64,000 nt of DNA from Siphonodentalium dalli (Eukaryota > Mollusca > Scaphopoda > Gadilida > Siphonodentaliidae), in the NCBI GenBank assembly GCA_032622095.1, contig CP136066.1, positions 129,799,917 to 129,863,916 of the forward strand, in the 5' to 3' direction. Of the stretch, positions 22,655 through 35,737 are shown piece by piece; within the stretch, counting starts at the first letter, position 1; each line of letters opens with the position of its first letter. Under the pieces are notes generated by a model, which worked only from the letters and a program-made list of their open reading frames with translations, did no database searches and was not told the DNA's origin. Made by a program: the position numbers and the translations under genes.

Positions 22655-25600
22655 ATGAAAGTGTCAATGACACTGTAGCTCAACTTGGAAAGGGAATAAC
22701 TTAATGTATTACAGTCAATGGAGTGATTAGGAATGTGGAAAGTTAAATGTCTAATACTAGTTTAAAGACATGAAGAGAAAAGTCAAACCCAAGATGGCTG
22801 CCGAATGACCCAAAAATGAGTCGTTCCCATCTACATGTCATCGTTAACATCCATGACAAATTTTTATGATGATTAGACTAAAGGTATGACATGTAGCCCG
22901 TGCTAAAGAATTAAGTCCCATCTTCATGTCATTGTTAACATCCATGACAAATTTTATGACGATCAGACGAACAGTACGACCTGTGGCCCATGCTAATGGA
23001 TTAAATTTTGAAATCCAAGATGGCTGCTATGTTTTTTGGCCAAATGACCCCAAAATTATTCGTTCCCATCTACATGTCAATATTTAACATCCATGACAAA
23101 TTTCATGATGATCAGATGAACAGTACGATGCTGTGGCCCATGCTAATTAATGGATTAAATTTTGAAATCCAAGATCCATAATTTTTGTCCGAATGACCCC
23201 AAAATGACTCGTTCCCATTTAATACATTCCAATTTCAACAGCCATGACAAATTTTATAATGATCAGACTAAAGGTACGACATGTAGCCCGTGCTAAAGGA
23301 TTTAGTCATACAAAGAGTAAAATCCAAGATGACTGCTGGCGGCCATGTTTTTTGGCCGAATGATCCCAAATGACTCGTTCCCATCTACATGTCATTATTA
23401 ACATTCAACACAAATTTTATGATGATCAGACTAAAGGTACGCCCTGTAGCCCGTGCTAAAGGATTTAGTCATACAAAGAGTAAAACCCAAGATGGCTGCT
23501 GGCGGCCATGTTTTTCGGCCGAATGACCCCAAAATGACTCGTTCCCATCTACATGTCATTATTGACATTCATGACAAATTTTATGATGATCAAACTAAAG
23601 GCACAACCTGCAGCCCGTGCTAAAGAATTTAGTCATACAAAGAGTAAAATCCAAGATGGCTGCTGGCGGCCATGTTTTTTGGCCGAATGACCCCAAAATG
23701 ACTCGTTTCCCATCTACATGTCATTATTTACATTCTTGACAAATTTTATGATGATCAGACTAAAAGTACGACCTGTAGCCCGTGCTAAAGGATTTAGTCA
23801 TACAAAGAGTAAAATCCAAAATGGCTGCTGTCGGCCATGTTTTTTGCCGAATGACCACAAAATGACTCGTTCCCATCTACATGTCATTGTTAACATCCAT
23901 GACACATTTTATGATGATCCGACCAAAGGTACGACCTGTAGGCCGTGTCAAAGAATTTAGTCATGCAAAGAGTAAATCTAAGATGGCTGCCCGCGGATAT
24001 GTTTTTGGGCCGAATGACCCCAAAATTAGTCGTTACCATCTACATGTCAATGTTAACATTCATGACAAATTTCATGATCAAACCAAAGGTACGACCTGTA
24101 GCCCGTGCTAATGGATTGAATTTTGAAATCCAAGATGGCCGCTGGTGGCCATGTTGTATGTCCGAATGACCCCAAAATGACTCGTTCCCATCTACATTCC
24201 AATTTCAACAGCCATGACAAATTTCATGAGTATCAGACTAAAGGTACGACCTGTAGCCCGTGCTAAAGGATTTAGTCATACAAAGAGTAAAATCCAAGAT
24301 GGCTGCTGTCGGCCATGTTTTTTTGCCGAATGACCCCAAAATTACTTGTTCCCATCTACATGTCATTGTTAACATCCATGACACATTTTATGATGATCCG
24401 ACCAAAGGTACGACCTGCAAGCCGTGCCAAAATATTTAGTCATGCAAAGAGTAAATCTAAGATGGCTGCCGGCGGCTATGTTTTTGGGCCGAATGACCCC
24501 AAAATTACTCGTTCCCATCTACATCTCAATGTTAACATTCATGACAAATATCATGATGATCAGATCAAAGGTACGACCTGTAGCCCGTGCTAATGGATTG
24601 AATTTTGAAATCCAAGATGGCAGCTGGCGACCATGTTGTTTGTCCGAATGACCCTAAAATGACTCGTTCCCATCTACATATTAATGTCGACACCCATGAA
24701 ATATTTCATAATGACCCGAGCAAAGGTACGACCTGTAGCCCGTGCCAAAGGGTTCAGTCATGCAAAGAGTAAAATCCAAGACGGCTGCTGGCGGCCATGT
24801 TTTATGGCCGAATGTCCCCAATATGACTCGTTCTCATCTACATGTCAATGTTAACGTCCATGACAAATTTCATGATGATCAGACGAACACTCTGGCCTGT
24901 AGCCTGTGCTAATGGATTGAATTTAGGAATCCAATATGGCTGCTGGCGGCCAATATTTTTTGCCGAATGACCCCAAAATGACTCGCTCCCATCTACATGT
25001 CAAGGTCAACATCCATGACAAATTTCATAATGATCGGACCAAAGGTATGACTAGTCACCGGTGCCAGTCATGCAAAGACTCAAATGCAAGATGGCTACCG
25101 GCGGCCATATTTTATGGTGATTGACCCCAAAATTACTCGTTCCCGTCTACATGTCAATATTAACATCCATGACAAATTTCATGATCTGACCAAAGTACAA
25201 CCTGTAGCCCGTGCCAAAGGATTTAGTCATGCAATGAGTAAAATCCAAGATGGCTGCTGGTGGCCATGTTTTATGGCAGAATGACACCAAAATGACTCGT
25301 TCCCATCTATATGTCAATATTAACAAATTTAATGATGATCAGACGAACACTCCGACCTGTAGCCCGTGCTAATGGATTGAATTTTCAAATCTAAGATGGC
25401 TGCTGTGGCCATGTTTTTTCGGCGAATGACCCCAAAATTGCTTGTTCCCATATACATGTCAATGTTAACAGCCAATTTCATAGGGATCGGACCAAAGGTA
25501 CGACTTGTAGCCCAGCCCGTTCCAAACAAATTAGTCATGCAAAGAGTAAAATCCAAGATGGCTGCCGGTGGACATGTTTTGTGCCTGAATGACCCCAAAA

Positions 25601-26349
25601 TGACTCGTTCCGTCTACATGTCAAAATTAACATCCATGACAAATTTCATGATCAAACGAATAGTAGGGTATGTAGCCCGTGCGAATGGATTGCATTTTGA
25701 TTGCCATGTTATTTTGTCAAATGACCTCAAAATGACTCGTTCCCATCTACATGTCAATATTAACATCCATGACAAATTTCATGATGATCAGACGAACACT
25801 CCGACCTGTAGCCCTTGCTAATGGGTTGAATTTTCAAATCCAAGATGGCTGCTGGTGGCCACGTTTTTCGCCGAATGACCCCAAAATTGCTTTTTCCCAT
25901 CTACATGTCAATGACAAAAGCCAATTTCATAAGGATCAGACCAAAGGTGCGACTGTTAGCCCGTTCCAAACAAATTAGTCATGCAAAGAGTAAAATCCAA
26001 GATGGCTGCCGGTGGCCATGTTTTATGCCTGAATGACCCCAAAATGACTCGTTCCGTCTACATGTCAAAATTAACATCCATGACAAATTTCAGGATCAAA
26101 CGAATAGTAGGGTATGTAGCCCGTGCGAATGGATTGCATTTTGATTGCCATGTTTTTTTGTCAAATGACCTCAAAATGACTCGTTCCCATCTACATGTCA
26201 ATGTCAACAGGCATGATAAATTTCATAATGATCCGACAAAAGTTATGAGTGCAGTGCTAATGGAAATTGTTAATGCACACAAACACACACAGACAGCGGA
26301 TACCAAGCCATGGCAATAGCTCGAACTTTACAAGTAAAGTTGAGCTAAA
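22655..26349. mobile_element. Pearl-like element with ~22 tandem satellite units (element 1)
   Basis: The left end AATGAAAGTGTCAATGACAC then TGTAGCTCAACTTGG contains the hairpin GTGTCAATGACAC. The right end (26270-26349) carries the pattern GACAGCGGATACC...CCATGGCAATAGCTCGAA and AAAGTTGAGCTAAAA, so AGCTCAACTT faces AAGTTGAGCT at the two ends. Between them lie tandem units of ~164 bp (type A: GGATTTAGTCATNCAAAGAG) alternating with ~155 bp (type B: GGATTGAATTTTGAAATCC), each with CCAAGATGGC, GGCCATGTTTTT, GAATGACCCC and CTCGTTCCCATCTACAT. This layout (ends, tandem core, ACGG-type microsatellite near the right end) matches bivalve pearl and Helentron-derived elements. The open frames within it repeat with the unit and are not genes. 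Confidence 0.8.
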
Positions 26350-26358
26350 AATGCTTAA

Positions 26359-26472
26359 CCCTTTCAGTGCCAAGTCCGATTTTTGTATCAACCCGTATAT
26401 CCTTGATCATTTTTCAAATTTATTGATTATAATAATGCGATACATTGATGGAAATAGCTCAAACTGAAAGGG
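26359..26472. mobile_element. piggyBac-like MITE, TTAA target
   Basis: TTAA at 26355-26358 and 26473-26476 flanks CCCTTTCAGTG ... AACTGAAAGGG, which is an ~11-bp terminal inverted repeat starting CCC. TTAA target duplication and CCC ends are the piggyBac hallmark. At 114 bp it has no coding capacity. Confidence 0.7.
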
Positions 26473-26622
26473 TTAATATCTATGGAGTAGACAATAGAAT
26501 TTCGTTAATTTTCGATGATTCCTTCAGGAATTTTTGTTATGCAAATTACAAGATGCAGTTTATCCTCCACCATAAAGAGTCAACAATTGCAGATTGGCTC
26601 AGAAGAATTAAGAGAACAGGTA

Positions 26623-29600
26623 AATGAAAGTGTCAATGACACTGTAGCTCAACTTGGAAAGGGAATAATTTAATATATTACAGTCAATGGAGCGATTAGG
26701 AATGTGGAAAGTTGAATGTCTAATACTAGTTTATAGACATGAAGAGAAAAGTAAAATCCAAGATGGCTGTTGGCGGCCATGTTTTCGGCCGAATGACCCC
26801 AAAATGAGTCGTTCCCATCTACATGTCATCGTTAACATCAATGACAAATTTTATGACGATCAGACTAAAGGTACGGCTGTAGCCCATGCTAAAGAATTTA
26901 GTCATACAAAGAGTAAAATCCAAGATGGCTGCTGGCGGCCATGTTTTTTGGCCGATTGATCCCAAAATGACTCGTTCCCATCTACATGTCATTATTAACA
27001 TTCACGATAAATTTTATGATGATCAGACTAAAGGTACGACCTGTAGCCCGTGCTAAAGAATTTAGTCATACAAAGATTAAAATCCAAGATGGCTGCTGGC
27101 GGCCATGTTTTCGGCCGAATGACCCCAAAATGAGTCGTTCCCATCTACATGTCATCGTTAACATCCATGACAAATTTTATGACGATCAGAATAAAGGTAC
27201 GACCTGTAGCCCGTGCTAAAGGATTTAGTCATACAAAGAGTAAAATCCAAGATGGCTGCTGGCGGCCATGTTTTTGGGCCGAATTATCCCAAAATGACTC
27301 GTTCCCATCTACATGTCAATATTAACATCCATGACAAATTTCATGATGATCAGACGAACAGTGCGACCTGTGGCCCGTGCTAATGGATTGAATTTTGAAA
27401 ACAAAGATGGCCACTGGCGGCCATGTTTTTTGTCTGAATGACCCCAAAATGACTCGTTCCCATTTACATTCCAATTTCAACAGTCATGAACATTTTTATG
27501 ATGATCAGACTAAAGGTACGACCTGTAGCCCGTGCTAAAGGATTTAGTCATACAAAGAGTAAAATCCAAGATGGCTGCTGGTGGCCATGTTTTTGAGCCA
27601 AATGACCCCAAAATGACTCGTTCCCATCTACATGTCAATATTAACATCCATGACAAATTTCATGATGATCAGACGAACAGTGCGACCTGTGGCCCGTGCT
27701 AATTGATTGAATTTTGAAAACAAAGATGGCCACTGGCGGCCATGTTTTTTGTCCGAATGACCCCAAAATGACTCGTTCCCATCTACATTCCAATTTCAAC
27801 AGCCATGACAAATTTCATGATTATCAGACTAAAGGTACGACCTGTAGCCCGTGCTAAAGGATTTAGTCATACAAAGAGTAAAATCCAAGATGGCTGCTGG
27901 CGGCCATGTTTTTTTACCCGAATAACCCAAAAATGACTCGTTCCCATCTAGATGTCATTGTTAACATCCATGACAAATTTTATGATGGTCTGACTAAAGG
28001 TACGACCTGTAGCCCGTGCTAAAGGATTTAGTCATACAAAGAGTAAAATCGAAGATGGCTGCTGGCGGCCATGTTTTTTGGCCGAATGACCCCAAAATTA
28101 CTCGTTCCCATCTACATGTCAATATTAACATCAATGACAAATTTTATGACGATCAGACGAACAGTACGGCCTGTAGCCCGTGCTAATGGATTGAATTTTC
28201 AAATCTAAGATGGCCGCTGGCGGCCATGTTTTTTTCCCATATGACCCCAAAATGAATCATTCCGGTACAAATGTTGATGTCAACAGCTACGACAAATTTC
28301 ATAATGATCCGATCAAAGGTACGACCTGTAGCCTCTATTGTTGACGCCTTACGCACACACGGACGACAAAGCCATGGCAATAGCTCAAACTTTACAAAAG
28401 GCCATGTTTTTTGTCCGAATAACCCCGAAATGACTCGTTCCCATCTACATTCCAATATCAACAGCCACGACAAATTTTATGATGATCAGACTAAAGGTAC
28501 GACCTGTAGCCCGTGCTAAAGGATTTAGTCATACAAAGAGTAAAATCCAAGATGGCTGCTGGCGGCCATGTTTTTTGGCCGAATGACCCCAAAATGACTC
28601 GTTCCCATCTACATGTGATTATTAACATTCTTGAAGCGATTCTTGGAGCGATTAGGAATGTGGAAAGTTGAATGTCTAATACTAGTTTATAGACATGAAG
28701 AGAAAAGTAAAATCCAAGATGGCTGTTGGCGGCCATGTTTTCGGCCGAATGACCCCAAAATGAGTCGTTCCCATCTACATGTCATCGTTAACATCAATGA
28801 CAAATTTTATGACGATCAGACTAAAGGTACGGCTGTAGCCCATGCTAAAGAATTTAGTCATACAAAGAGTAAAATCCAAGATGGCTGCTGGCGGCCATGT
28901 TTTTTGGCCGATTGATCCCAAAATGACTCGTTCCCATCTACATGTCATTATTAACATTCACGATAAATTTTATGATGATGAGACTAAAGGTACGACCTGT
29001 AGCCCGTGCTAAAGAATTTAGTCATACAAAGATTAAAATCCAAGATGGCTGCTGGCGGCCATGTTTTCGGCCGAATGACCCCAGAATGAGTCGTTCCCAT
29101 CTACATGTCATCGTTAACATCCATGACAAATTTTATGACGATCAGAATAAAGGTACGACCTGTAGCCCGTGCTAAAGGATTTAGTCATACAAAGAGTAAA
29201 ATCCAAGATGGCTGCTGGCGGCCATGTTTTTGGGCCGAATTATCCCAAAATGACTCGTTCCCATCTACATGTCAATATTAACATCCATGACAAATTTCAT
29301 GATGATCAGACGAACAGTGCGACCTGTGGCCCGTGCTAATGGATTGAATTTTGAAAACAAAGATGGCCACTGGCGGCCATGTTTTTTGTCTGAATGACCC
29401 CAAAATGACTCGTTCCCATTTACATTCCAATTTCAACAGTCATGAACATTTTTATGATGATCAGACTAAAGGTACGACCTGTAGCCCGTGCTAAAGGATT
29501 TAGTCATACAAAGAGTAAAATCCAAGATGGCTGCTGGTGGCCATGTTTTTGAGCCAAATGACCCCAAAATGACTCGTTCCCATCTACATGTCAATATTAA

Positions 29601-32600
29601 CATCCATGACAAATTTCATGATGATCAGACGAACAGTGCGACCTGTGGCCCGTGCTAATTGATTGAATTTTGAAAACAAAGATGGCCACTGGCGGCCATG
29701 TTTTTTGTCCGAATGACCCAAAATGACTCGTTCCCATCTACATTCCAATTTCAACAGCCATGACAAATTTCATGATTATCAGACAAAAGGTACGACCTGT
29801 AGCCCGTGCTAAAGGATTTAGTCATACAAAGAGTAAAATCCAAGATGGCTGCTGGCGGCCATGTTTTTTTACCCGAATAACCCAAAAATGACTCGTTCCC
29901 ATCTAGATGTCATTGTTAACATCCATGACAAATTTTATGATGGTCTGACTAAAGGTACGACCTGTAGCCCGTGCTAAAGGATTTAGTCATACAAAGAGTA
30001 AAATCGAAGATGGCTGCTGGCGGCCATGTTTTTTGGCCGAATGACCCCAAAATTACTCGTTCCCATCTACATGTCAATATTAACATCAATGACAAATTTT
30101 ATGACGATCAGACGAACAGTACGGCCTGTAGCCCGTGCTAATGGATTGAATTTTGAAATCTAAGATGGCCGCTGGCGGCCATGTTTTTTTCCCATATGAC
30201 CCCAAAATGAATCATTCCGGTACAAATGTTGATGTCAACAGCTACGACAAATTTCATAATGATCCGATCAAAGGTACGACCTGTAGCCTCTATTGTTGAC
30301 GCCTTACGCACACACGGACGACAAAGCCATGGCAATAGCTCAAACTTTACAAAAGGCCATGTTTTTTGTCCGAATAACCCCAAAATGACTCGTTCCCATC
30401 TACATTCCAATATCAACAGCCACGACAAATTTTATGATGATCAGACTAAAGGTACGACCTGTAGCCCGTGCTAAAGGATTTAGTCATGCAAAGAGTAAAA
30501 TCCAAGACGGCTGCTGGCGGCCATGTTTTTTGGCCGAATGACCCCAAAATGACTCGTTCCCATCTACATGTCATTGTTAACATCCATGATAAATTTTATG
30601 ATGATCAGACAAAAGGTACGACATGTAGCCCGTGCTAAAGGATTTAGTCATACAAAGAGTAAAATCCAAGATGGCTGCTGGTGGCCATGTTTTTGAGCCA
30701 AATGACCCCAAAATGACTCGTTCCCATCTACATGTCAATATTAACATCCATGACAAATTTCATGATGATCAGACAAACAGTACGACCTGTGGCCCGTGCT
30801 AATGGATTAAATTTTGAAATCCAAGATGGCCGCTGGCGGCCATTTTTTTGTCTGAATGACCCCAAAATGACTCGTTCCCATCTACATTCCAATATCAACA
30901 GCCATGACAAATTTTATGATGATCAGACTAAAGGTACGACCTGTAGCCCGTGCTAAAGGATTTAGTCATACAAAGAGTAAAATCCAAGATGGCTGCTGGC
31001 GGCCATGTTTTTTGGCCAAATGACCCCAAAATGACTCGTTCCAATCTACATGTGATTATTAACATTCTTGACAAATTTTATGAAGATCAGACTAAAAGTA
31101 GGACCTGTAGCCCGTACTAAAGGATTTAGTCATGCAAAGAGTAAAATCCAAGACGGCTGCTGGCGGCCATGTTTTTTGTCCGAATGACCCCAAAATGACT
31201 CGTTCCCATCTACATGTCATTGTTAACATCCATGACAAATTTTATGATGATCAGACTAAAGGTACGACCTGTAGCCCGTGCTAAAGGATTTAGTCATACA
31301 AAGAGTAAAATCCAAGATGGCTGCCATGTTTTTCGGCCGAATGACCCCAAAATGACTCGTTCCCATCTACATGTCAATATTAACATCCATGACAAATTTC
31401 ATGATGATCAGACGAACAGTGCGACCTGTGGCCCGTGCTAATGGATTGAATTTTGAAAACAAAGATGGCCACTGACGGCCATGTTTTTTGTCCCAATGAC
31501 CCCAACATGACTCGTTCCCATCTACATTCCAATTTCAACAGCCATGACAAATTTCATGATTATCAGACTAAAGGTACGACCTGTAGCCCGTGCTAAAGGA
31601 TTTAGTCATACAAAGAGTAAAATCCAAGATGGCTGCTGGCGGCCATTTTTTTTGCCCGAATAACCCAAAAATTACTTGTTCCCATCTACATGTCATTGTT
31701 AACATCCATGACAAATTTTATGATGATCTGACTAAAGGTACGACCTGTAGCCCGTGCTAAAGGATTTAGTCATGCAAAGAGTAAAATCCAAGATGGCTGC
31801 TGGCGACCATGTTTTTGGGACGAATGACCCCAAAATTACTCGTTCCCATCTACATGTCATTGTTAACATTCATGACAAATTTTATGATGATCAGACAAAA
31901 GGTACGACCTGAAGCCCGTGCTAAAGAATTTAGTCATACAAACAGCCGATACAAAGAGTAAAATCTAAGATGGCTGCTGGCGGCCATGTTTTTTGGCCGA
32001 ATGACCCCAAAATGACTCGTTCCCATCTACATGTCAATATTATCATCCATGACAAATTTCATGATGATCAGATGAACAGTACGACCTGTGGCCCGTGCTA
32101 ATGGATTAAATTTTGAAATCCAAGATGGCCACTGGCGGCCATGTTTTTTGTCCGAATGACCCCAAAATGACTCGTTCCTATCTACATTCCAATTTAAACA
32201 GCCATGACAAATTTTATGATGATCAGACTAAAGGTACGACCTGTAGCCCGTGCTAAAGGATTTAGTCATACAAAGAGTAAAATCCAAGATGGCTGCTGGT
32301 GGCCATGTTTTTTGGCCGAATGACCCCAAAATAAAATGACTCGTTCCCATCTACATGTCATTATTAACATTCTTGACAAATTTTATGATGATCGGACTAA
32401 AAGTACAACCTGTAGCCCGTGCTAAAGAATTTAGTCATACAAAGAGTAAAATACAAGATGGCTGCTGGCGGCCATGTTTTTGGGCCGAATGACCCCAAAA
32501 TTACTCGTTCCCATCTACATGTCAATATTAACAAATGACAAATTTCATGATGATCAGACAAACAGTACGGCCTGTAGCCCGTGCTAATGGATTGAATTTT

Positions 32601-32810
32601 GAAATCCAAGATGGCCACTGGCGGCCATGTTTTTTTCCAAATGACCCCAAAATTAATCATTCTGGTCAAAATGTTGATGTCAATAGCTATGACAAATTTC
32701 ATAATGATCCGACCAAAGGTACGACCTGTAGCCTGCATTGTTGACGCCTTACATACACACGAACGACGGACGACAAAGCCATGGCAATAGCTCAAACTTT
32801 GAGCTAAAAA
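26623..32810. mobile_element. Pearl-like element with long tandem core (element 2)
   Basis: The left end is at 26623-26760 (AATGAAAGTGTCAATGACAC, AGCTCAACTTGG). The right end is at 32740-32810 (GTTGACGCCTTAC, ACGGACGACAAAGCC, ATGGCAATAGCTCAAACTTT, GAGCTAAAAA). About 35-37 units of the A/B satellite lie between them. Internal right-end sequences at 28340-28400 and 30295-30355 run straight back into satellite, and an internal left-end piece occurs at 28647, so this is a concatenation of several elements or internal duplications. Confidence 0.8.
26691..30486. repeat. ~1.95-kb higher-order duplication inside element 2
   Basis: GAGCGATTAGGAATGTGG at 26691 recurs at 28647 (period 1956). Essentially every base thereafter is repeated to about 28530 / 30486, with one single-base deletion at about 29716 that changes the offset to 1955. 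Each block includes 11-12 satellite units and one embedded right-end sequence. The near identity means the duplication is recent or is an assembly product. Confidence 0.85.
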
Positions 32811-34641
32811 TGTAACTATGCGCCATCTGCAATGACTTGATAAAAGGTTCGAGATTATGATGCAAGTTGTGTTCTGTATTTATTCTACACCGCTGTGTCA
32901 GATATGTTAAATCAGTTACTGTCATCTTCATTGGTACTATAGCAACTTTGTAAATTTAGTCAGACAAATAACCTGTAATGATCAGAGCATCACCAGAAGC
33001 AGATTGTTGACGTAATGTACGTCATCTTTCTTGGTGATAATGTCAACAAGAATAGTTCCGGCTTGTATTCCACTAGAGGTAAACACTAATATGAATTCAC
33101 TGGCTGGGATTTCATTGAATACATGTACATCGCGTCAATGGGTGTGGAATAAAATGAAATGTAACTACCAATTATATTCATATGACACATGTGGATGTAC
33201 ACTGAAGAGATTACACACAAAACTGGCCATTAAAAATTTATTGCAGATATGCAAAAAGGATACACATCAATATGAGTATAACAGTTTACAGTGTTCAACC
33301 GATGATTACACATGAAATAAACTTAATAATCTATCTCAATTAATATACATTTGTTACAAAGACAACAAATGAGTGAAACTGAAAAACCTACAGGACATGG
33401 CAATATTATTTTTGTTGCTACCCTATGAATGAAATACTTGTGTACAAAGCTCAGTCAAGGGTTATAATAAGGTTGGTATGATTATTGAGATATCCAGTGC
33501 TTTATGTTCACTTGCCCTGCCATGGAAACTAAGTTATTAAACAAAGATTTCTTGCCAAGAATGCCACTTCACATTAACATCAAGCAATAATAAGAAATAC
33601 TGTACATGTATTTAATACAGCATTATTTTGAAATAAAACTGCTTTTTTTTAAGCTTATATTCATATGGAATGTGTGGTTTCTAATAACGTTATATGTGGG
33701 TCGAAGCCAATACTGTACTGGAGAAAAATTAGATGCTTCTACAAGAAATGTTCTTGTAAACGAGAGGTATGGAACCCTATTAAATATATTTTAAAGAAAT
33801 CATGAAAGTTACACACCGTTTGAATATCATAAAGACATATTAAAAATTAAATTACTGACTCTCCTAAAGGGAAATCTGATTTATTCTCAATAGTTAATCA
33901 TGTAAATGGTGTTGCGAGGGTGTATACCAGTCTGAAACAAGTTTGTGGATCTTGTATCCTTTAAATATATTTAATATCCAAACTCTCAAGTAAATTGTGA
34001 TTGCAGCATTCTGTTTCTTCACATAAAAGATACATAATCCGATTTAACGCCCATAAATTACTACTTCTTCGGCTTTGGGGGTAAAAAATATTTTAATTGC
34101 GTCAACGAACACACCCATCAAAGCTCATAGTTATCAGATTTCGATTTTTGAAATCTTATTTTTCACCACCTGGAATATTTGGCGGCCTGGCAATAATTCT
34201 GCTGGATTCTTTCAGAAATAGCAGACACACACGAATGGCGTTACAAAAAGTCAAGGCTCCTTGTTCGATAACGCGGAATATAAAGACAATGAAAATAAAC
34301 GCCACCAACAAGAATCCGGTATGTTGTGTTTAGTTGATGTGTGGTAACATATACTTATTTACAAATCATAAATCATGTTTTATTCAGACGAATAGACATG
34401 TTATATGGCACCATGCTGGTTACAATTGGAAACACTGTGTTTACATTCGTGATAACACATGTTTTGGGAATTCCAATTTGAACTAGGAATTGCCATATGT
34501 GGAAGTTACAAACTACACTCGCTCATCGTCGAAACTACCATGGAAAAATATTTATTATACAACTTTTTCAGCAAATATGATATCGTGATTGGTATTGTTG
34601 CCAGTATTTATTGGTAATAAACTAATTTGGATGACTAGATG
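32811..34641. other. Ordinary AT-rich DNA, no confident gene
   Basis: A 94-codon frame at 33031-33315 (+) is open, but so is the opposite strand (about 33010-33160), and neither shows a motif or clear splice sites. A minus-strand frame at 34156-34317 is described separately. Otherwise no gene or repeat is recognised. Confidence 0.4.
34156..34317 (-). other. Minus-strand open frame with a membrane-like segment
   Basis: 53 codons ending in TAA (34158-34156) start GFLLVAFIFIVFIFRVIEQ, which looks like one transmembrane helix, and continue GALTFCNAIRVCLLFLKES and a basic, proline-containing tail ARPPNIPGGEK. The composition looks protein-like. However, there is no ATG, an upstream in-frame TAA lies five codons before GGA, and no AG acceptor is visible at its start. 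On the plus strand AATCCG/GTATGT (34313-34324) looks like a splice donor. I do not recognise the family. Confidence 0.2.
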
Positions 34642-34732
34642 GGCTTTTGGTGAAATTCCGTTGTTGTGGTAACTGGATGATACGGATTCCGTATCATCCA
34701 GTTACCACAACAACGGAATTTCACCAAAAGCC
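34642..34732. repeat. Perfect 91-nt palindrome
   Basis: Two 45-nt arms (GGCTTTTGGTGAAATTCCG ... ATGATACGGA and exact complement) are separated by a single T at 34687. It can fold as an almost loop-free hairpin or cruciform. No flanking target duplication is evident. It may be a tiny MITE, a template-switch product or an assembly artefact. Confidence 0.85.
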
Positions 34733-35227
34733 GTATTACGGAACCATCAAATTGATTTATGTATCTTTAAATAATCCATCATCTGGGTTTTAAGTGTGCA
34801 AAAGTCAAAATGCAAATTAAAATGGCATCATTGATTAACATTGAACACTAACTGAAAAACTAAAACCAGTTTCCAATATTAAGACCTCATTAATCTTGTC
34901 TGGTTATATAGCATGTGTTCAGTTTTATAGATGACAATCTCCCAGTATAATTTTTGTTTTCATATCATGGAGCCTATACTAGGATAGTACCCCCAAGACA
35001 AAGCAGTCTCATTCCGTGGTGGGCCTTTTGAAAAGTTATAAATCACGGCGATCCGCTGACATCCATTTTTCCGTCGTGAATTGAAGACGGCATTCAGAGT
35101 TTGGCTTACAAATCTCACTGCGATTCGCTGGAAAGATTCGTCACGAAATGCTGCAAAACACTGGAACCCTATGAACAACGCACGAATGGCTTCATTATTT
35201 GTCTGTCTGTGATTTTTGTCTCGGACC
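34733..35227. other. No gene recognised
   Basis: A 92-codon minus-strand frame (34960-35238) has no start context, splice signals or motif I can recognise. It overlaps the inverted-repeat element that follows. Confidence 0.35.
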
Positions 35228-35737
35228 CTTTCAACCAAATTTGGTAAGGTGACTCGGGTATCCTGGCAGGTGTTATAACTGCATCAGTTTTTCAAAATTT
35301 TGATATATATAAAAAATTGTTTAATTCTGTTTAGATTGAACTACTTGCTCAATGAAACTTACAAAGAATATCTGATATACCCCTAATTTCAATGCCAAAA
35401 TGCGGTCAAATTCTATGTCGAAAAAGGGCCGTAATTCAATGAAAACAATTGGACAGAACCCATATTCGAACTTGGCCTGTATTTTTAGCTGGAATATGCA
35501 GCTTTGGTTCAGATCAATTAATCCAAACTGGAGTTATCGGTCAGAAACCAAAAATATTAACATGGAGGATGGACAGACAGACAGATGGACAGAATGCAGA
35601 ATGATTACATAATACTACCATTTTTTCAAAAGGATGTATAAAAACAGAATCAAAATTTGAAGAAAAAAAAAAACATAAGCCCATTAAAATAACATCCGCT
35701 GGGGTATCCCGAGTCGCTGCACCAAATTTGGTTAAAG
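35228..35737. mobile_element. Inverted-repeat element with CCAAATTTGGT arms
   Basis: CTTTCAACCAAATTTGGT...GACTCGGGTATCC (35228-35264) faces GGGGTATCCCGAGTCGC...CCAAATTTGGTTAAAG (35701-35737), a ~37-bp imperfect inverted repeat. The interior (35395-35620) contains AAAAAGGGCCGTAATTCAAT and GGACAGACAGACAGATGGAC, wording common in dispersed molluscan repeats. No coding frame is seen. Confidence 0.5.

Noticed and set aside
22780-32740. Regular repeats that might suggest a CRISPR-like array
   Set aside because: Units are ~164/155 bp, directly adjacent and similar along their whole length, with no unique spacers; the window is eukaryotic.
22780-32800. Many 60-140-codon open frames across the satellite array, several nearly identical to each other
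   Set aside because: They recur with the unit length in several frames and on both strands and break with each indel; they are by-products of the tandem repeat, not genes.
33031-33315. 94-codon plus-strand frame with several cysteines
   Set aside because: The opposite strand and a second plus frame are open over part of the same stretch, and there is no start, splice or domain evidence.
34960-35238. 92-codon minus-strand frame
   Set aside because: It overlaps the arm of an inverted-repeat element and lacks any recognisable motif or gene signal.
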